Source of the DNA: Rhynochetos jubatus
Lineage: Eukaryota > Chordata > Aves > Eurypygiformes > Rhynochetidae
Length of the DNA stretch: 64,000 nt
Reading direction: 5' to 3'
Assembly: GCA_027574665.1 (NCBI GenBank)
Contig: CM050648.1
Location: 62,022,863 to 62,086,862 of the forward strand
Shown here: piece by piece, positions 1 through 14,343 of the stretch
Numbering within the stretch: the stretch's first letter is position 1
Layout: every line of letters begins with the position of its first letter
Translations under genes and position numbers: made by a program
Notes under the pieces: generated by a model
Seen by the model: only the letters and a program-made list of their open reading frames with translations
The model's database searches: none
Told to the model about the DNA's origin: nothing

Positions 1-1372
1 ATACCACTTTTTTATTAATTTAATCCAATTTCTAGCATACAGTCAAAAAGTTTTGGAGTTGGGTGTTTTTAGCTAAAGAAGAAAGAAAAGGTAGAAAATA
101 AAAATATAGTAAATGTAATTCAAAGATAACAAAGTGCCAGGTCTACAAGAAAATAAACTTCTTAAATTTGAATCTTCTCAAATCCAGTTATTTTACTTAA
201 ATTATTGTTCAGTCCAACAGATGTCTCAACACCTAAATGTCTTTATGCTTGATCCTAAATAAATTGAGAAAATAAATGAACAGAGAATGTGAATGCTTTT
301 AAATGTCTACAGATCGCTGAATAAATTGAGTAAAGAGTAAATAAACTAGTGATAAATAGTCACAGCTGCCAACAACTTACAGCATGGAAGATAGACAATG
401 TTCTTCGGAAGATACGCAGCTGAGCTAGCTCAGGCTCCAGAGATCTGAGTTTTTTCATTATTGGAAAGGCGTGCAATAATGGGAAGTACCCCTCAACCCT
501 GACTTCTACCAAGTTCCAAAATTAGCTACAGAAGAAATTAGAGTTTGCAGAAAGAGCAAGATACTAAAGATCATCCTGGCTTTCCCTAGATACCTCTTGT
601 TTGTGGAGATACTGTCTCAGAGCTTAACTTCCGATTTTAGAGAAAAGAACACATAACACAAAAAAACACAGGCCTCCTTTTCTATCAATAAGTAATTGTT
701 CCTTTCCAAAAATTATCCTTAAGTACTGCTCCATTTTTATTTTATAAAGCCCATTTGGCAATGGATGCCATATCACAAGTTTAAGTAGTGAGAATGTAAT
801 AAAAATCTACTGGAAACCTTATTTTATGTTAAAAATTTAAAATCCAAGGAGTGGTACCAGTATTCATTGCAACTAGTATCACTTCATTTTGCAACTTGTA
901 AGCCTGATTGACAAACTGAGTTGGACCAAAAAACTTCTCTGAATGAATCCAGTTCTAAGCATGGTTGAAGAAAATTACACATTTTGACATGCAGAAAACA
1001 GTTTCATTTCAGATGATTCCGAGTTGATTTTTTAAGGGCAAGGATTTCTAGAAGAACAGCACAAGAAGCTAGACAAATCTCTGATCATGTTCTAACTCCA
1101 ACAAAAACTTTACTTACTGTAACAGAATATGAAAACGAGTGAAAACTTGGAGTTAGTGAATAAGTTGAACATACTTAAGGCTATATTAGTGTGATATGGA
1201 TCAAATAGACAAACACTGAATTGACATATGTATATCACATATTTTGTGTAAAGGTAGAAATCTAGTTTTTCATTCATTAAAATAGTTGAGGAAATGATAG
1301 TTCAGTTTTCAAAAAATAAAAAAATATTTCATTTTGACTTAGTTCAATAGATGAAAAGGTAAACATACTTAC

Positions 1373-1449
1373 CTTTAAGAGAGCACCCAAGTCTGGAGAT
1401 TTCCCAGATTCAGGCACATGCTTAAACGTAGGCTTCCTAACATTCTTTG
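1373..1449 (-). CDS. Candidate NETO1-linked exon (unconfirmed)
   Basis: On the minus strand this 77-nt stretch is flanked by a perfect donor (AAG|GTAAGTATG) and an AG acceptor (CCCAAGTTAG). Entering in the phase left by exon 4, codon 157 becomes Ala, followed by 25 open codons (KNVRKPTFKH, then VPESGKSPDLGALLK). The core DLGAL followed by Lys resembles the linker between CUB1 and CUB2 as I recall it from NETO1 (DLGALKP), but the surrounding residues differ and the pyrimidine tract is weak. It may be an alternative linker exon, a decayed exon of something else, or chance next to a good donor. The expected canonical linker exon was not found elsewhere in 1-10126 by eye. Confidence 0.3.
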
Positions 1450-4400
1450 CTAACTTGGGACTAGATTTAGTGGCTTGTCAGTGCATCATTTGAGTATAGT
1501 AAGCTTAAACAAGTGCTCTTTGGAATTATTCTTGGGCATATCAGAAAGTAATTTCAGAGATTTTTGACAGATTACAGTGTTAAATTATAGTTGTTATTTT
1601 TATTTGGCTTGAGGGCCTTAGTGAAATGAACAGGTTTTGCAAAGAAAAAAGTGAAGACACCTAGCATTTGGACTTGACATAATAAAAAATATGTGTAAAT
1701 TGAAAATATCTACACATTGAACATAAATTCAACAATAATTACTTACTGGCTTTCCCAAACAAACACACACCACATTAGATATGCTAGTAGTATTCTGCAT
1801 GTAAAGATGATTTCAAAGATATGCAGGACTAAAAATTATGTGTCAATATTTTTTCATGTCAAAGCTAACTAATAAAACACCTACAAGACACAATGTAAAT
1901 GACATTATTTTACATTATAGAAACAGACCACGGGAGGCTATCAAACTCTGGAACTTTAAATAGGGATGTCAGACACTTGTGGTATCCTGTATGTGGTGGC
2001 TGAACATTTTGTCAACCTTATCCCATTGATAACAAGAATGTGCTACTTATGATGTTTTAAAATAATATCTCTGCATAATGTAAATTAATATTATAAGGAA
2101 AAAAAACCCCAAACTTTCATCTACTCAGCATTCATAAACATTAAGCAACACTCATGACAAGCAGGTGACTCTTGCATTAACCCATTATTACCATTACATA
2201 TCTCCTCATTAGAAATTTTCATATTTTAAAGTTCTTTTAAGATTGGATTTAAAAAACCAATTTTTCACTTTATCAGATTGTCATGATCACTTTTAGGATA
2301 ACATACCTGCATTTATTGTATACATAACATCAATTAACATTACTGAGATGAAGCTTCTTTATAACTCCCTAGTGTATGTATAAGGTAAAATTGTATATCG
2401 TAAAAGGAGCTTTTTAGTATCTTAAGGTAGATTATAATCGTACAGAGTGAGAGTAAAGGAAACAGAAAAAAACAGATTGGAGTAAGTTCAGGTGTTCAGA
2501 GGTTTGATTCAAGCTCTTGAATTTCCACGAGGTTTGTGTCTAGCTATATATACGTTATATACATTGGCTAGAATTGTCCACAGAGATGACATCTACCTCA
2601 CACAGAAATCTTTGTATTTCTATTCCTCACATGGAAAGGACTATGCATGATAATATTTGTCTATGCCATGACAGTAGCATGATATTAAAGATTGCAGGGT
2701 CTTTGATATCACATAGTAAGAGAAAAATAAAAGACAGTTCGAAGGCATAGATACTCTAATGGGCCAGCTAAAAGTTTGTTTACAAAACAACAGGACAAAA
2801 TTTCTATCAAAACTGAATGAAGCATGACCTTACTTTTGGACCTGAGCACCAAAGAAGCTCAAATGTGATATATAAGATGAAAGAATTACAAAGTCTGCAT
2901 TTCTCAACATAGTAAAGAAATCAACATTGCTCATAGCCACCAGTATCACAAAAGATATAAGATGACAGCATAAACTTAGAACTACAGATATAAAAAACAA
3001 TATTTGATAACATTCACCTCAGTACTGGTAAGCCAAAGAGACTCTCTGGATTGACCTCTCTACAAAAAATACAAGTAGTACCCTAAAAAATTAATCAGTG
3101 CTAAACACTTGATGAGTATACACAAGAAAGGCTAAGAGAGAATATACTTTGAATTTGACACATTTACTAACCATTGCATATTGCAAAAATATTTAATTCT
3201 AGAAACAGAAACATGACTGAATTTTCCAAAGACAGTGTGCAGAAACAGAGCTACTAACTATAGACCAATAACTCTTTTTATTAGTTAGAGAGAAGTGGGA
3301 GATTTCTAACAAGCATTTATGTGAATTCTCTAAGGAGAACTAACAAATATGGGTCCTGAAAACAAGTGATATAAACATGGGTTTGTATCTAACATAAAAG
3401 CATCATTTTCTATATGGATGGGTGAAGAATCAGACCACTTGCAACCCTGTGGCTGGAATAAATAGTAGTTTCTCTGCCTAACAAAACAGACATGCTGATT
3501 AAACAAAAGCACTGAGGTGGCTGTCAAGATTTATTGGTTATACCCGTAACACCTCAGAAACCTGTAGGTACAATACATGAAGATGAAAATTCACAGATTA
3601 AGGAATGGATAAGTAAAGAAAAAGAATTGCTTCCACGTCAGCAGAATCTCAGCAGACATCCACATTGCCAAGGTCACTATAAGAAACTATTACACACAAC
3701 AGTGTTGCCAGGATGAGGCCACAACACAATCAGCCAGAAGTGCATCCCAGTAAGAGCTATTAGAAAATCTGTCAGATAAGGAAGTCAGATGAACTATAAC
3801 AACTTTGAAGAGTATTCAGAAACTCATTACATATGAGACACGAAGTTTGCAATGTTTGTAATTTCCACACTTGTGGAAGACAACTCTCAGGCTTTCTGTT
3901 CAGCACAAATTCTGCATTATCTTCCCTGCTTTGCCATTTCCAAGTGCTTCACAAAAAATTACAGAGAAATCAAGAATTAATAGGGAAAACAAATACCCAG
4001 GGGTCACTGGTTATTTCTATATTTTGCAAGTGTTGAAAGCAAAGGGTAACCACTCTATATCAGACCTAAGGTTAGCCTAATTCAGTATAGTATTTGCATA
4101 AATCCAGAAGTGTATCCTTAGGGGAAAGAGAATAAGAAAAGGACAATATTTACAGAAAATCCTCTCCTGCCACTAAGATTTAGTTTTAATTGTTCTGTAA
4201 CAAGTAATAATATAAACTACTTTGAGAATTATGACAATAGTGGTGTAAACCTAGCTTAATCTAAAAATGATCATTTTCTAATATTATTTTTGAATGTACA
4301 TCTAACCTTGTGTAAGCTTCCTCCCAGGTGCTTCTAAAAAGACAGATCTTTTTGTCAGAGAAATAGGGTTCCCCTGTAAATAATATTTAGCAATACAACA

Positions 4401-5519
4401 CCATAATCACCTTTATTGGTAAGATCATCTACATATCAAGAGAGTTATTTCCTGTAGAGATAGAAAAGAATTGTTTGTAGCTGTACTGCAGTACAATATC
4501 CTAGTAAACTTCCTCTAGAAGTCTGTGTTCAACTTGTGAAACAGAGAAGAGATTCCTGCGGGGAAGGGCTGGGTGGGGAAGGAGCTGGTTACCGATGGCA
4601 AAGGGAACAAAGGGTGTATGGAATAAAAAGGGAATACAAGAATTGGGATTGTGTAGACAAGCAAACTGATTTCTTAAAAAAGAGATGACTGCTAACTCTA
4701 AGCTCATGATGCAGTGGCATATAGTCCTGGTGACAAAAAAAATTTACAAAGCTAACAAGTAGCATTGGTATAAGAAGAGAAGGACATAAACTGGCTGTGA
4801 ATAATTTTAGATAAGATATAGGAAGAACATTCTTAATAATTTGGATCCTGAAACAATCTTCCATAGCAATGGCTGAAGCAGAAAATACCCAAATAAAATC
4901 AACTCTGCAAGTAGTTTAAGATCCATCAATAGAAGGATATGAATTTAAATATTTATGGCATGAGTTGAAAGCTTGCTCCTTGCAGTCCCAGCATGTGAGA
5001 CAACATTATATGACTTGGACAGTCCCTTCGCTCTGGTGTTCATACACAGTCAATACAAACTCTAATGTCCCTAGTTAACACAGTTTTTACCAAGCCATAT
5101 GATAGGGGTTTTTTAGTTTCTTCCAGTAGAATACTTACAGCTATGTCTTAGTTTCTATTGTTTTTATTTTTCAGCAAAGCTTAACAGAGCAGGAACTTAA
5201 GTGTTCAGCTTCTTTCTGTTGGTAATGTGATACCCCTAGCATGCAAATGTTACTAAAACAGGAAGTTCTGTAGTTGTCTTTTGGGTATTATAGAAAGAAA
5301 AATATAAGCATTTCATAACAAAAGGTAATATGGGACCTGCAAATCCTGCGAAATCTTTTAGATACTCATTTGCTCCATCCAATGAATTATTTTTCACTTG
5401 AAAGTTAAAATAAATATCTTATCCCATTACTTTCTCATGTTTATGGTACTGAAATCCTCTGGGGTTAATCCTCTGGGGTTCATGCAAGTTAATGGGACTA
5501 ACATTTCAGTAAGGCCATT

Positions 5520-5787
5520 AGAAATAGAACAAGGGGTACTGGTTTTAAAACTTAAGGAGGATAGATTTAGATTAGACAAAAGGAGTAAAATTCTTACAGT
5601 GATGATGATGAAAAACTGGAACAGGTTGCCCAGAGAGGTGATAGATACCTCATGCCTGGAAACATTCAAGGTCAGGTCGAATGAGGCTCCTCCTGATCTA
5701 GTTGGATAACCCTGCTCATTGCAGGGGGGTTAGACTAGACGACCTTTAAAGGTGTCTCCAAACCCAAATTTTTCTATGATTCTGTGA
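5520..5787 (+). mobile_element. CR1 LINE 3' end, truncated
   Basis: The stretch shows the typical avian CR1 3' region: AACAGGTTGCCCAGAGAGGT, GGAAACATTCAAGGTCAGG, CTCATTGCAGGGGGGTTAGA, GACGACCTTTAAAGGT, and the octamer-repeat terminus ending TTTCTATGATTCTGTGA. It is 5'-truncated, as most CR1 copies are, and lacks an intact ORF. It lies in NETO1 intron 4 in antisense orientation. The left edge is approximate. Confidence 0.92.
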
Positions 5788-7539
5788 AAAGTTCCTGTCA
5801 CTGCTGATGTTACCTTTGAAGCAGTCAGACCACGGTCAGAAGAGAACAGGAAAATAAATAAACAAATAAATAAAAGCAAGTGAGCAAGCTCCCACAAGTA
5901 TTTAGCTGTCCAAAATTAATGGAAAATACCCCTTCTTTACATACACACAAGGCAAGCCATGGACATTAGATGGCAAAATTATCTGACAATACCTTCTATA
6001 TGTTCTTTAGAACTGTAATTAAATTTGTTAATTTCACACTTAATTTTCCATCAGTCCTAAAATATGAAAATTCTTATATCAGGAAGAATTTTTTTATTTT
6101 TTTGGGTCAAGAGGGAAGATGTTATTATTCTATTACTCTGACATTCTACAGCTATTTGTACCACTGCAAAGGGGATGTAAAAGTACCGTTATTCTGATTA
6201 AACAATGTTTTAAACTCCACTTTTCAAGACATGAGAATATAAAGCATTTTTTCTTTTTCCATTATCAGGCAGTTGAACAGAATACATTACTGACTGACCT
6301 TTATATTAATGAGGCTAAATAAAAACACAGATGGCTTCTACTAAGTGAAGGAACTGAAAGTAATGATGTGCTATCTTAAGCCACTGTCCTGCAAAATCAG
6401 AGACCAGGATAAACAGAAATCTGATTATACTAGCTGAGTAAGAAAGCTCAAATAAACATATCCTCTCTTTGACTGAAGATTTGTCTACACTAAAAAATTG
6501 TCTTATTTTAAAAAACTGATGTCAAGTAATCATTGAATTTTTCTACAAAAGACCGTGATTTAGCACTATTTTGGAAAATGTTCTTTAGACATAGCTTTTC
6601 AGAAAAAATGAGGGTAACAGAATCCAAAGACCCAGAGATGTGAAAAGAAATTTAAAGGGTAGGCCTTTTGATGGCCCAAAACCAAGAGCAAGAAAGAATT
6701 ACCATGTTACTCTCCTCTTTTGTTTTTCTCTAACCAACCATATTTGTGTTCAAAATGAACTATAGCAACTTGAAAATGTTGTAGTATGATATTTCTTTTA
6801 TAAATAAGATTTGTAAAGAAAAAAAAAAAACAACAAAATGTCCATATACATTTATAAAACTTTCATAGATGCTGGTAGTTCCATTTAGAAATAGTTACAA
6901 TTAATCAGCACTTAACATTAAAAATTTAAAATAAAAAGTACATAAAGAGTAAATACGTTTGCTTTTGCTTATAAACTCTTACGTATATAGAATGGTTGAA
7001 AATGTACTTTACGTTCAAGTTGCATCTGGTTATTACTGGTATTTAGATGTAATAATATATATCAAAACATTCTTCCCTTAAGCCAGAGTTTTGACTTTTA
7101 AAATAGTCAATCACATCTTGCTTAACCCTATAAGTTATAAAATCACAAAAATGAAATCCTATATTATTCTTTTAATAAGGAACGTTCCTGCAAAATTTTC
7201 AGTAGTTTTACCACTTACTGGGTGTGTTTGTGTTAGTTTTGTGAGTAGTTCTTGATTTGTCTTTGAAGTTGTTTCTTCTGGTAGATCTCACCTTTTAGAA
7301 TGCTGAAAAGTGCTCTGAAAGTATATCTATCTAAATGGAACAGAATTTATGGCAAGAAAATTATGTTTGTTTCAAAATGCCTGAAAACCCAGCCTGTGGA
7401 GCAACTGCTGAAACTATGCTGAACTTTGGCATTGGTGGATGAAGTTCCAGCCCTTTCAGTATCAAGAGAGATTATTAAACAGAGAGGTTTTAGTGATTGC
7501 AAAATATCAGTCTATTCTTTATGATTGTTCTGTATAATT

Positions 7540-7740
7540 TCTTTTTTTAGGACTTAGTCCAAACTAGTTTTAAAATGCTTCAGGTGACAGAGCTCTTTCC
7601 ATTTGCAGAGACTAATAGATCTTCACTGGAACATTTTTCCTGATATCCTAATTAATCTTTTTTTTCAACTTCATCTAGTTAGCTGTTTTTGTACACCCTG
7701 GAGACATAGTAAATAATTTCTTTCCTTGTTTCTCCAGGTA
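7540..7740 (-). mobile_element. Possible ancient LINE remnant
   Basis: Phrases such as GACTTAGTCC, CTGACATTT-like and TTTCCTGATATCC spaced as in the reverse complement of old CR1-type 3' ends suggest a highly decayed copy. The similarity is weak and there is no preserved terminus. Confidence 0.25.
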
Positions 7741-10126
7741 CCATTCAAATAATAATAAATGATTGCAGCTTCAATTTAGTCAAATTTACTTAATTTTTTT
7801 AAAACTTGCCAAACACCCACACATTCAACATCACATTTCTTGTCTTCATCAACAAAACAGAGCTTCTGTCAAGATACCAAATACAAAAGGAGCAGCTGAG
7901 GAACATTTTAGGGGTGGGTAGGTGGGTGGGCACCACACAGGTGGAAAACATCAAAGATTGCTGGTACTAAAGAAATAGCTCTGTTATTCTTGCCACTGGG
8001 CTGGAGAAAGCCTCCTATACAGACTGCAATTTGGCAGAGTATGCTACTTATGTGCACTGGGATAGGTGCAACAAACTGCATCTTCCCTGAGTTTTCAGCT
8101 CTCTCAACACCATTGTTTCTAAATGAGTCTTTGTTTTGGATTGGTTTTTGATGCTCTTTAAAGAGGGGTTAGCTGAAAAGTTTCTTCTGATCTCTCCTTT
8201 GTTCCTAATTTAATTTCATAGGTTGTCACTATCCAAGACGGATCTCCATGGTTTAGGTGATAATTTCTGGAGGCAATTCCTCTCTATATGACTCTTCTTT
8301 GCACCCTTGAAAGCCATCACTCTTTCTGACTAGTTTACAGTGACCCCTCCCACTGCACACATTAGGGCAACAGATCTCAAAATGTCAAGCCTTACCCCTG
8401 CCTATATAATAAAGGACTGGCCATGAGGAATGGAAACTGCTTCCTCTTACAGGTGCTGTTTTGCACCTGACAGTTTAATCATATTCTCATTTTGGCCAAT
8501 ATTCCTAGAAACCTTCTATCAATTTGCAGAGGTTCCTATTGAAATCTATGGAGGTAAAAAAAAAAAAAAAAGAGAAACAAAAAATACATAGCTATTCCAT
8601 CTGAAGTCTAACATAATTTATACTGCTATAGTAATTTACCAGCACTGATCTCTGTGTAGAAATCCACCTTACATCAGTAGAAAGGAATGGGGATAAAACC
8701 TGGTCCATTAAATTGTTTTTCACTTGAGAGTTTTTAACAGAGAATAAGCTGCAGATTGTGCTATGAATATCTTTTCAACCATAATACATAACCTTTGAAA
8801 CAAGAAGGACATGAAATCTAAAGCAAAGTTTTGTTAGAGGTGGGGAGGAAAATGGCAAAAACCCACAACCATGGTAAATAAGAGAGAAATGTAACTCACT
8901 TTTCAGAGACATGTATTTGAGGGTATAGTAAAAATTCATCCATTGTCTTTGCATTTATAATAGATACATATCTCCTCTGGCTATCAGGTTATTTGCTACA
9001 GAATAATATACTGTTGCTGTTTCAACCTTCTAAATATGTTTACCTCTTGCAAAACAGTATCTTTAACTTAACAGAAAATTGAACTATGCTGGGTAATTTT
9101 ATAATTATTTTCCTTGCATTAGTAAAAGAAAACTGCATAGAAGAACATTGAAGTAGTCCTTCTGTCTTCTATGATGATACTGGAATAATTAAGGAAGCAG
9201 AATTTGGGGCTGGTTAATTTTAGCAGATATTCTAAAGAATATTGTTCCACCTAATACAACAATTTAACTGAAACAATAGTAACATAATTGACAAAATTAC
9301 ATAATAATTACAGTGCTTTAGAGCAAGCTATATTAAGGTATGACTCATCACTCAACACATAAGAAGGTACAAAACTACGTCAAATCCAGCAGTGCGGTAT
9401 AGTGTAGCTGCAGCCAAAACTGAAATTTAAAATCAGCAATCTTTTGTTACTAAGTGGAGGGTGGAGAAGAATTAATGGAAAGTATGACTATGATTTCATT
9501 TTTTTCTACCTTAATGCATTAAATTTAAAAAGTGACAAGGAATAATTTTGCAATTGCAATTAAGATTTACATCTTTTTTAGAAAAATGTTTAATATATTT
9601 AACTGTTTGAACCTCACACTTCCTCTGGCAATATTTGTAATGGTTTACTTTTTTGAAAAGGGAGAAGTATTCCACTCCACAGTTAGGGAAATGATTGGTG
9701 AAGTAGAAAAGCAATGATGGAATTTTCTGAGATAATTACAATTTTTTATTAAAATACTTTATCAATAATCATTTTGAAAGAAAAGCTGTGCAGTGTATCA
9801 ATCAAGCATAAAACACATAACTTCCCATAAAACATTCTGAATGATTTTCTATAATAGAATTCAATTGAAAACTGTTCTTTTAAAACCTGCAGAGACTGAG
9901 TTTATGCATCTTGGACAAAACTCTGTTGAAAATTTCTTCCCTGAACAATCCTTATTTTTTGTACAAAAGATATATATACCTTCCATCATTTCTCTATCTG
10001 TCAATACCTTCCTTGATAATAAACATCACTCCAGTTAAAGGCATTATTCAACAGCACAATTATACATCGTTAGCAGAGTTATATGCTAAACATTTTCTAT
10101 CAAAAAGCGTGATGGTTTGTACTCAC

Positions 10127-10375
10127 CAGGTGTAAAATTATATCGAGCAGAAAACCCAATAGATTCCAGCTCACCATCAGCAAAAAATTTAATCCATAGG
10201 AATCTGCCACTGGATTTTATCATAGGTGGATTTTGCTGTCCACAGAAACGTCCAATGATTGGGGAAAAGCCAAAAGGTCCATCTCGTACTTCAATATGGT
10301 CAAATTTACACTCCCAAGAAGGCTCTATGGAATATTTTTCATCAAAGTGTAGTTCAATGCATTGTCTAGGGGCAG
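10127..10375 (-). CDS. NETO1: NETO1 coding exon 4 (rest of CUB domain 1, residues 74-157)
   Basis: This 249-nt exon starts after acceptor TTTCATCTCTAG. It completes codon 74 (G|CT, Ala), encodes 82 codons without a stop, and ends on the first base of codon 157 at donor GTGAGTAC. It completes CUB1. Visible features are Cys79, the second CUB disulfide pair Cys96 and Cys118, acidic residues Glu91, Asp99 and Asp140 in places where calcium-binding CUB domains carry ligands, the block [17 protein letters not shown], and an NFT glycosylation sequon at Asn153. The match to mammalian NETO1 is near identity, with small changes such as His83 and Ile146. The following exon should supply two bases to complete codon 157. 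Confidence 0.97.
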
Positions 10376-13300
10376 CTAGAGATGAAAAGAAAGTTATTAT
10401 TATCTAATGCAAGAACCATCAAACCTAAAAAAAAAAAAATGCAAACCAAACCCTAAATATATCAATTTTGTATTGACTGGACTACAGTAAGAGGGACAAA
10501 TTCTACTGCTATATATGTATTGCAGTCAAGGACAAGCTTGAGTGCAATTGCTTATACTCAAAATTATTTATCATCTCATTTGAAGCTTAAGGACAAGTGT
10601 ATTGAATTTTCAGTTATGAAACTAGATAAGGATGAAGCAAAATTAACTAAAGAGCAAGCAATATTATACTGAAAACCTTGAAGAACTTTTATAATGGACA
10701 CTTAATTAGACATAAAAATCATATTTATTCCTAGATACTATGGCTAGTGGCAGTCAGAATGATCTCTAAAACAAATATTCCCTGGCATCTGTATAAAGCG
10801 AAATAGTTGCTGGTTGGACTATAGTGTTTAATTAAAAAGAGAAAAGAAAAATCATGGTTTTGTCCACAAATTTTAACAGATACAGCATCCCTGGGGTGCT
10901 GTGTTCCTATGCTGAATTCTGTCCACAGCAAAAAATACATGCCTTCAGTGTCTAGATCATGTGGCGATATAGTCTTTTGCTGACAAAGTCTTCTGCTAAG
11001 ACAAGGGTTTGTGTATCACTGCTTGCTCAGCCTCTCATGGGACCACGTCCTACATTTTATTATTAGAAGAGGTTGGAATTGCTATAAGCTTTGCCTGTTA
11101 CCATTCTTCTCACATGAAAACATGCAAGATCATACTCCAAGCAGAGTGAATAAGCTTAACATGGAAACTGCTGCCACTCCAGTAGTCTGTATCATTCCAT
11201 TTCTTTCCCCAGGTATAACAGGAAAACTCTAAGTGTGACCAGAATCTAAATCTTGTATGTATTTTGAAATGTTTGAAGTTTTTGGGATGAGTTCATTACT
11301 CGCATTAGAATGGAGACTATTGAAAATGAACTAAATTAGAAGACATTAGGTACATATTATAATCTTTATACAAAAACACACAGTGTTAATAAAACATGTT
11401 ACTGGAGAAGAGATATTAATAGCTTTACTTTCAGTATTAATATAATTAAGAGATTGATATTTATTTAAATATTTAATTTAACATAAGAAAGAAACCTTAT
11501 CTACTGTTCTCAATTTGAAGAAATTCACATTTAGAGAAGTACTTACTATTGGCTTGTTTTTATTTACATCAATTCATAGGAAATGTGTGATGTTTGTGCC
11601 CATAAAAATTCAATAGCAAAATCAAACCCTAAAACTTTCCATATAATTGCACCAAATTCACAGCCCATGGAAATGAAACTACTTTGAATGTATGAAAAAA
11701 ACTTACAAAAAGAAAATCAGATAATAAAACTTCTAAAGAAGATTTCATTAATGCTACCCTTGGTGAGGTTTCAAGACCAAAGCAGATCTTTTAGATTAAA
11801 GACATAACGAAGACATCATTGATTAATTTCATTCAGATGTTTCTACACTTGGCTTCAGATCTTTATAACAAATATTGATTTAAACTTAACTAAGCAATAC
11901 TAGGACAGAATTGAGCAATCAGCATCTTTCAATTTGGGTTCATATTTGATATGCTTTTATTCTATTTAAAGAGAGTGGTTGAGAACTACACATCATTCAC
12001 CTAGAGACTGCAAAGTCAGTTAGAAGACACTCCATCCTGACAATGCTTTAGGCAATCTTAAGAATGCTCATTAAAGCTTGAAAATCTTATACACTCACTA
12101 TTCACTTATTATGCTATTAACCTCCCTAAAGCTTTATTGTAATACTTTAATGTTGCAAACTAGATATAAGATGAATTCTGCTAACTTTATTAGTGTTAGA
12201 CAGCATCATACCACAGTGCATGGCTCTCTGCTTTCCACAGCAACAGAGATACCTTCTTCAAAAATGGCTTATACCACTAACGTAGCACATTTATCCTTTA
12301 TAGACTTCCTGTGTTAAGCCTTCACTATTCTATTTCATACCAAGAGGAGGCTTACAAGTGCTGGCCCATAGTTAAACCCTTAACATGTCTTCCCTGAATC
12401 CAAGACTCACTGTAAGATATGATAGAAATGGGTATTAGGTCCTTTTGAGTTATAGCTTGGTCATTTGATATGATTTTTGGTGTTGAAAAGGACCCCTAAA
12501 GCCCTAAAGGAGCCTTTGTGGGTGAAAGAAATCAGTACTGTAGAGTTATGCATGACATCTAGTGACTTGGTGAAAGCACGTCCTGAGAAAAAAAACCATA
12601 ATTTCGACAACCCCCATGTAGCTCTCTGAATCTCACATTGCAAACTAGTTTTAAGATCAGAATATTGCTATAGTTTACTCTTGTCTACTTTTAGTTATTT
12701 TTCAACAAAGTCAAGATGAGTTTTCTCCTACTGAAGATCAGTTCTAGTCAGAGCATCAGAGAGAATCATATCAGCTCAAGGAGTGCTCAAGATAGAATTT
12801 CTACTTTCCCCCAAAGCTCCCATACATAGAGGCTGCTCCATTGTAAGAATGGAGCATTGACTATTTATAAACAGTATTTCTCTACCGTTAAATAAAACAA
12901 GCCTGGGGAATGAGTTTGGGGACAGGACCACTGAATGGTCACACTCCTTAAATGCTGAAGTCACTCCCTGGCAATATTTTGTTCATGCCAGTCAGAACGG
13001 CCAAAACCCATTCTTAGGCATGACGTAGTGGTGTGCTTCAGTCAAGGAGCATTCACAGCAAGCAGTTTGTATTTGTACTCTTGTACCAAGACGCAAGCCT
13101 CTTCTTGACTGGGAAGGTGAAAGGAGTTAATCTGTACATGTGTGATTGTGCCTATCAGTCTTAAGGCCTGTGAAGATTTCTTGGCCTGTTTTAGGTATTA
13201 ATATAGGTACTGCCTGTGTCACAGCCTGCTCTGCAAGCTAGTACAAACAGGACAAGGTCCTTTTCCCTAACTCTCCCAAGGCATGCAACACTTCATGTTT

Positions 13301-14319
13301 CTGTTACTGTGACGACTGTGGTCATCACGAAGGATTGGGTGAAGGGAGGAAGGGGTGCTATAAATGCAGCTGTGCACCTTTTGATCATGTGCTTTTAAAT
13401 GGACCTCCATGCTTCAACTTGTATGGTATTTGAAGATTAAATGTTTTGCTTCTGATAATCTACCTAAGAAACAAAATTATTCAAGTATTTCTGGAAATGA
13501 CCATAAGGGATGAAAACAAACAATTCAAACTTCCAATTTTAACTTCCTTTTAGCTAAAAAGGTATCATTTCAGACTTATACCCTGGCTTTAGCAAAGGGT
13601 TTCTTTGCCAAGTGCAAGTTAAACCAAACAGGTGTTGTATAAATACACATCTTGTACCATAGCTTTTGCAACAAAGTATGTACAAATGTGGTCACAGTAA
13701 AACTTACAGGAATGCAGTGAGAACAAGTCTAGAATAATAACTAATAAAAAAGTATATATAGCTATAGAGAAACAAATTAAAACTAACAAAAAGCCCATAA
13801 TCTGTAGTTCTTCCAGACCAGATTGGAAACTGTCCATCTAATCAGAAAAGGAGGTATCCCTGTACACATGTAAAGCCTATTCACATCTTCAGAACTTTTT
13901 CTGTGGCTACAATGTCAGGAAAAGTTGCTGCCGAGTCCAAATGAAACATAGTGAAGCTATCTCATAAAATGATTTTACTTCAACTCCTAAAAATCTTCCA
14001 TATTTAGCTTTCAATTATCTTTCTTCAAAAATGTTTAATACCATGGAAAGACTCCTTAATACTTGCATGTCTTGTCATATTTTTCGTCTAATTATCTTAC
14101 ACAAATGCTATCTTGAGATTTTACATTCAATTAAAAAAAGGCATTGGGTTCCAATTTGTGGTAGAAGAACAATTGCAGCAAAGCCAAACAATTAAGGTTT
14201 TAATTCTGACCAGCCTCTAAGTCTGTGTAACCAGCTGAAGTTGTGAAAAATCTGTTTTAATTTGCCTGGCTACATGGAAATTAGACATTGAACTCAGCAC
14301 TTACACCCTCCCTGCCCCT

Positions 14320-14343
14320 CCCCCCCCCCCCCCCCCCCCCCCC
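14320..14343 (+). repeat. Poly-C tract (24 C)
   Basis: A run of 24 C inside NETO1 intron 3, embedded in otherwise AT-rich DNA. In the NETO1 pre-mRNA it would be G24, able to form quadruplex structure. The length is likely unstable. Confidence 0.9.

Larger units (their letters stand above)
1..10126 (-). other. NETO1: NETO1 intron 4 (partial)
   Basis: The sequence downstream of exon 4 in the direction of NETO1 transcription, as far as the window edge. It is AT-rich. It contains a CR1 3' end (5520-5787, antisense to NETO1), a possible ancient LINE fragment near 7540-7740 and the unconfirmed exon at 1373-1449. The exons for CUB2, LDLa, membrane segment and tail were not found and should lie beyond position 1. 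Confidence 0.8.

Noticed and set aside
5456-5481. Tandem 14-base repeat (ATCCTCTGGGGTTA) as a functional element
   Set aside because: Just two copies next to a CR1 insertion. A simple duplication explains it.
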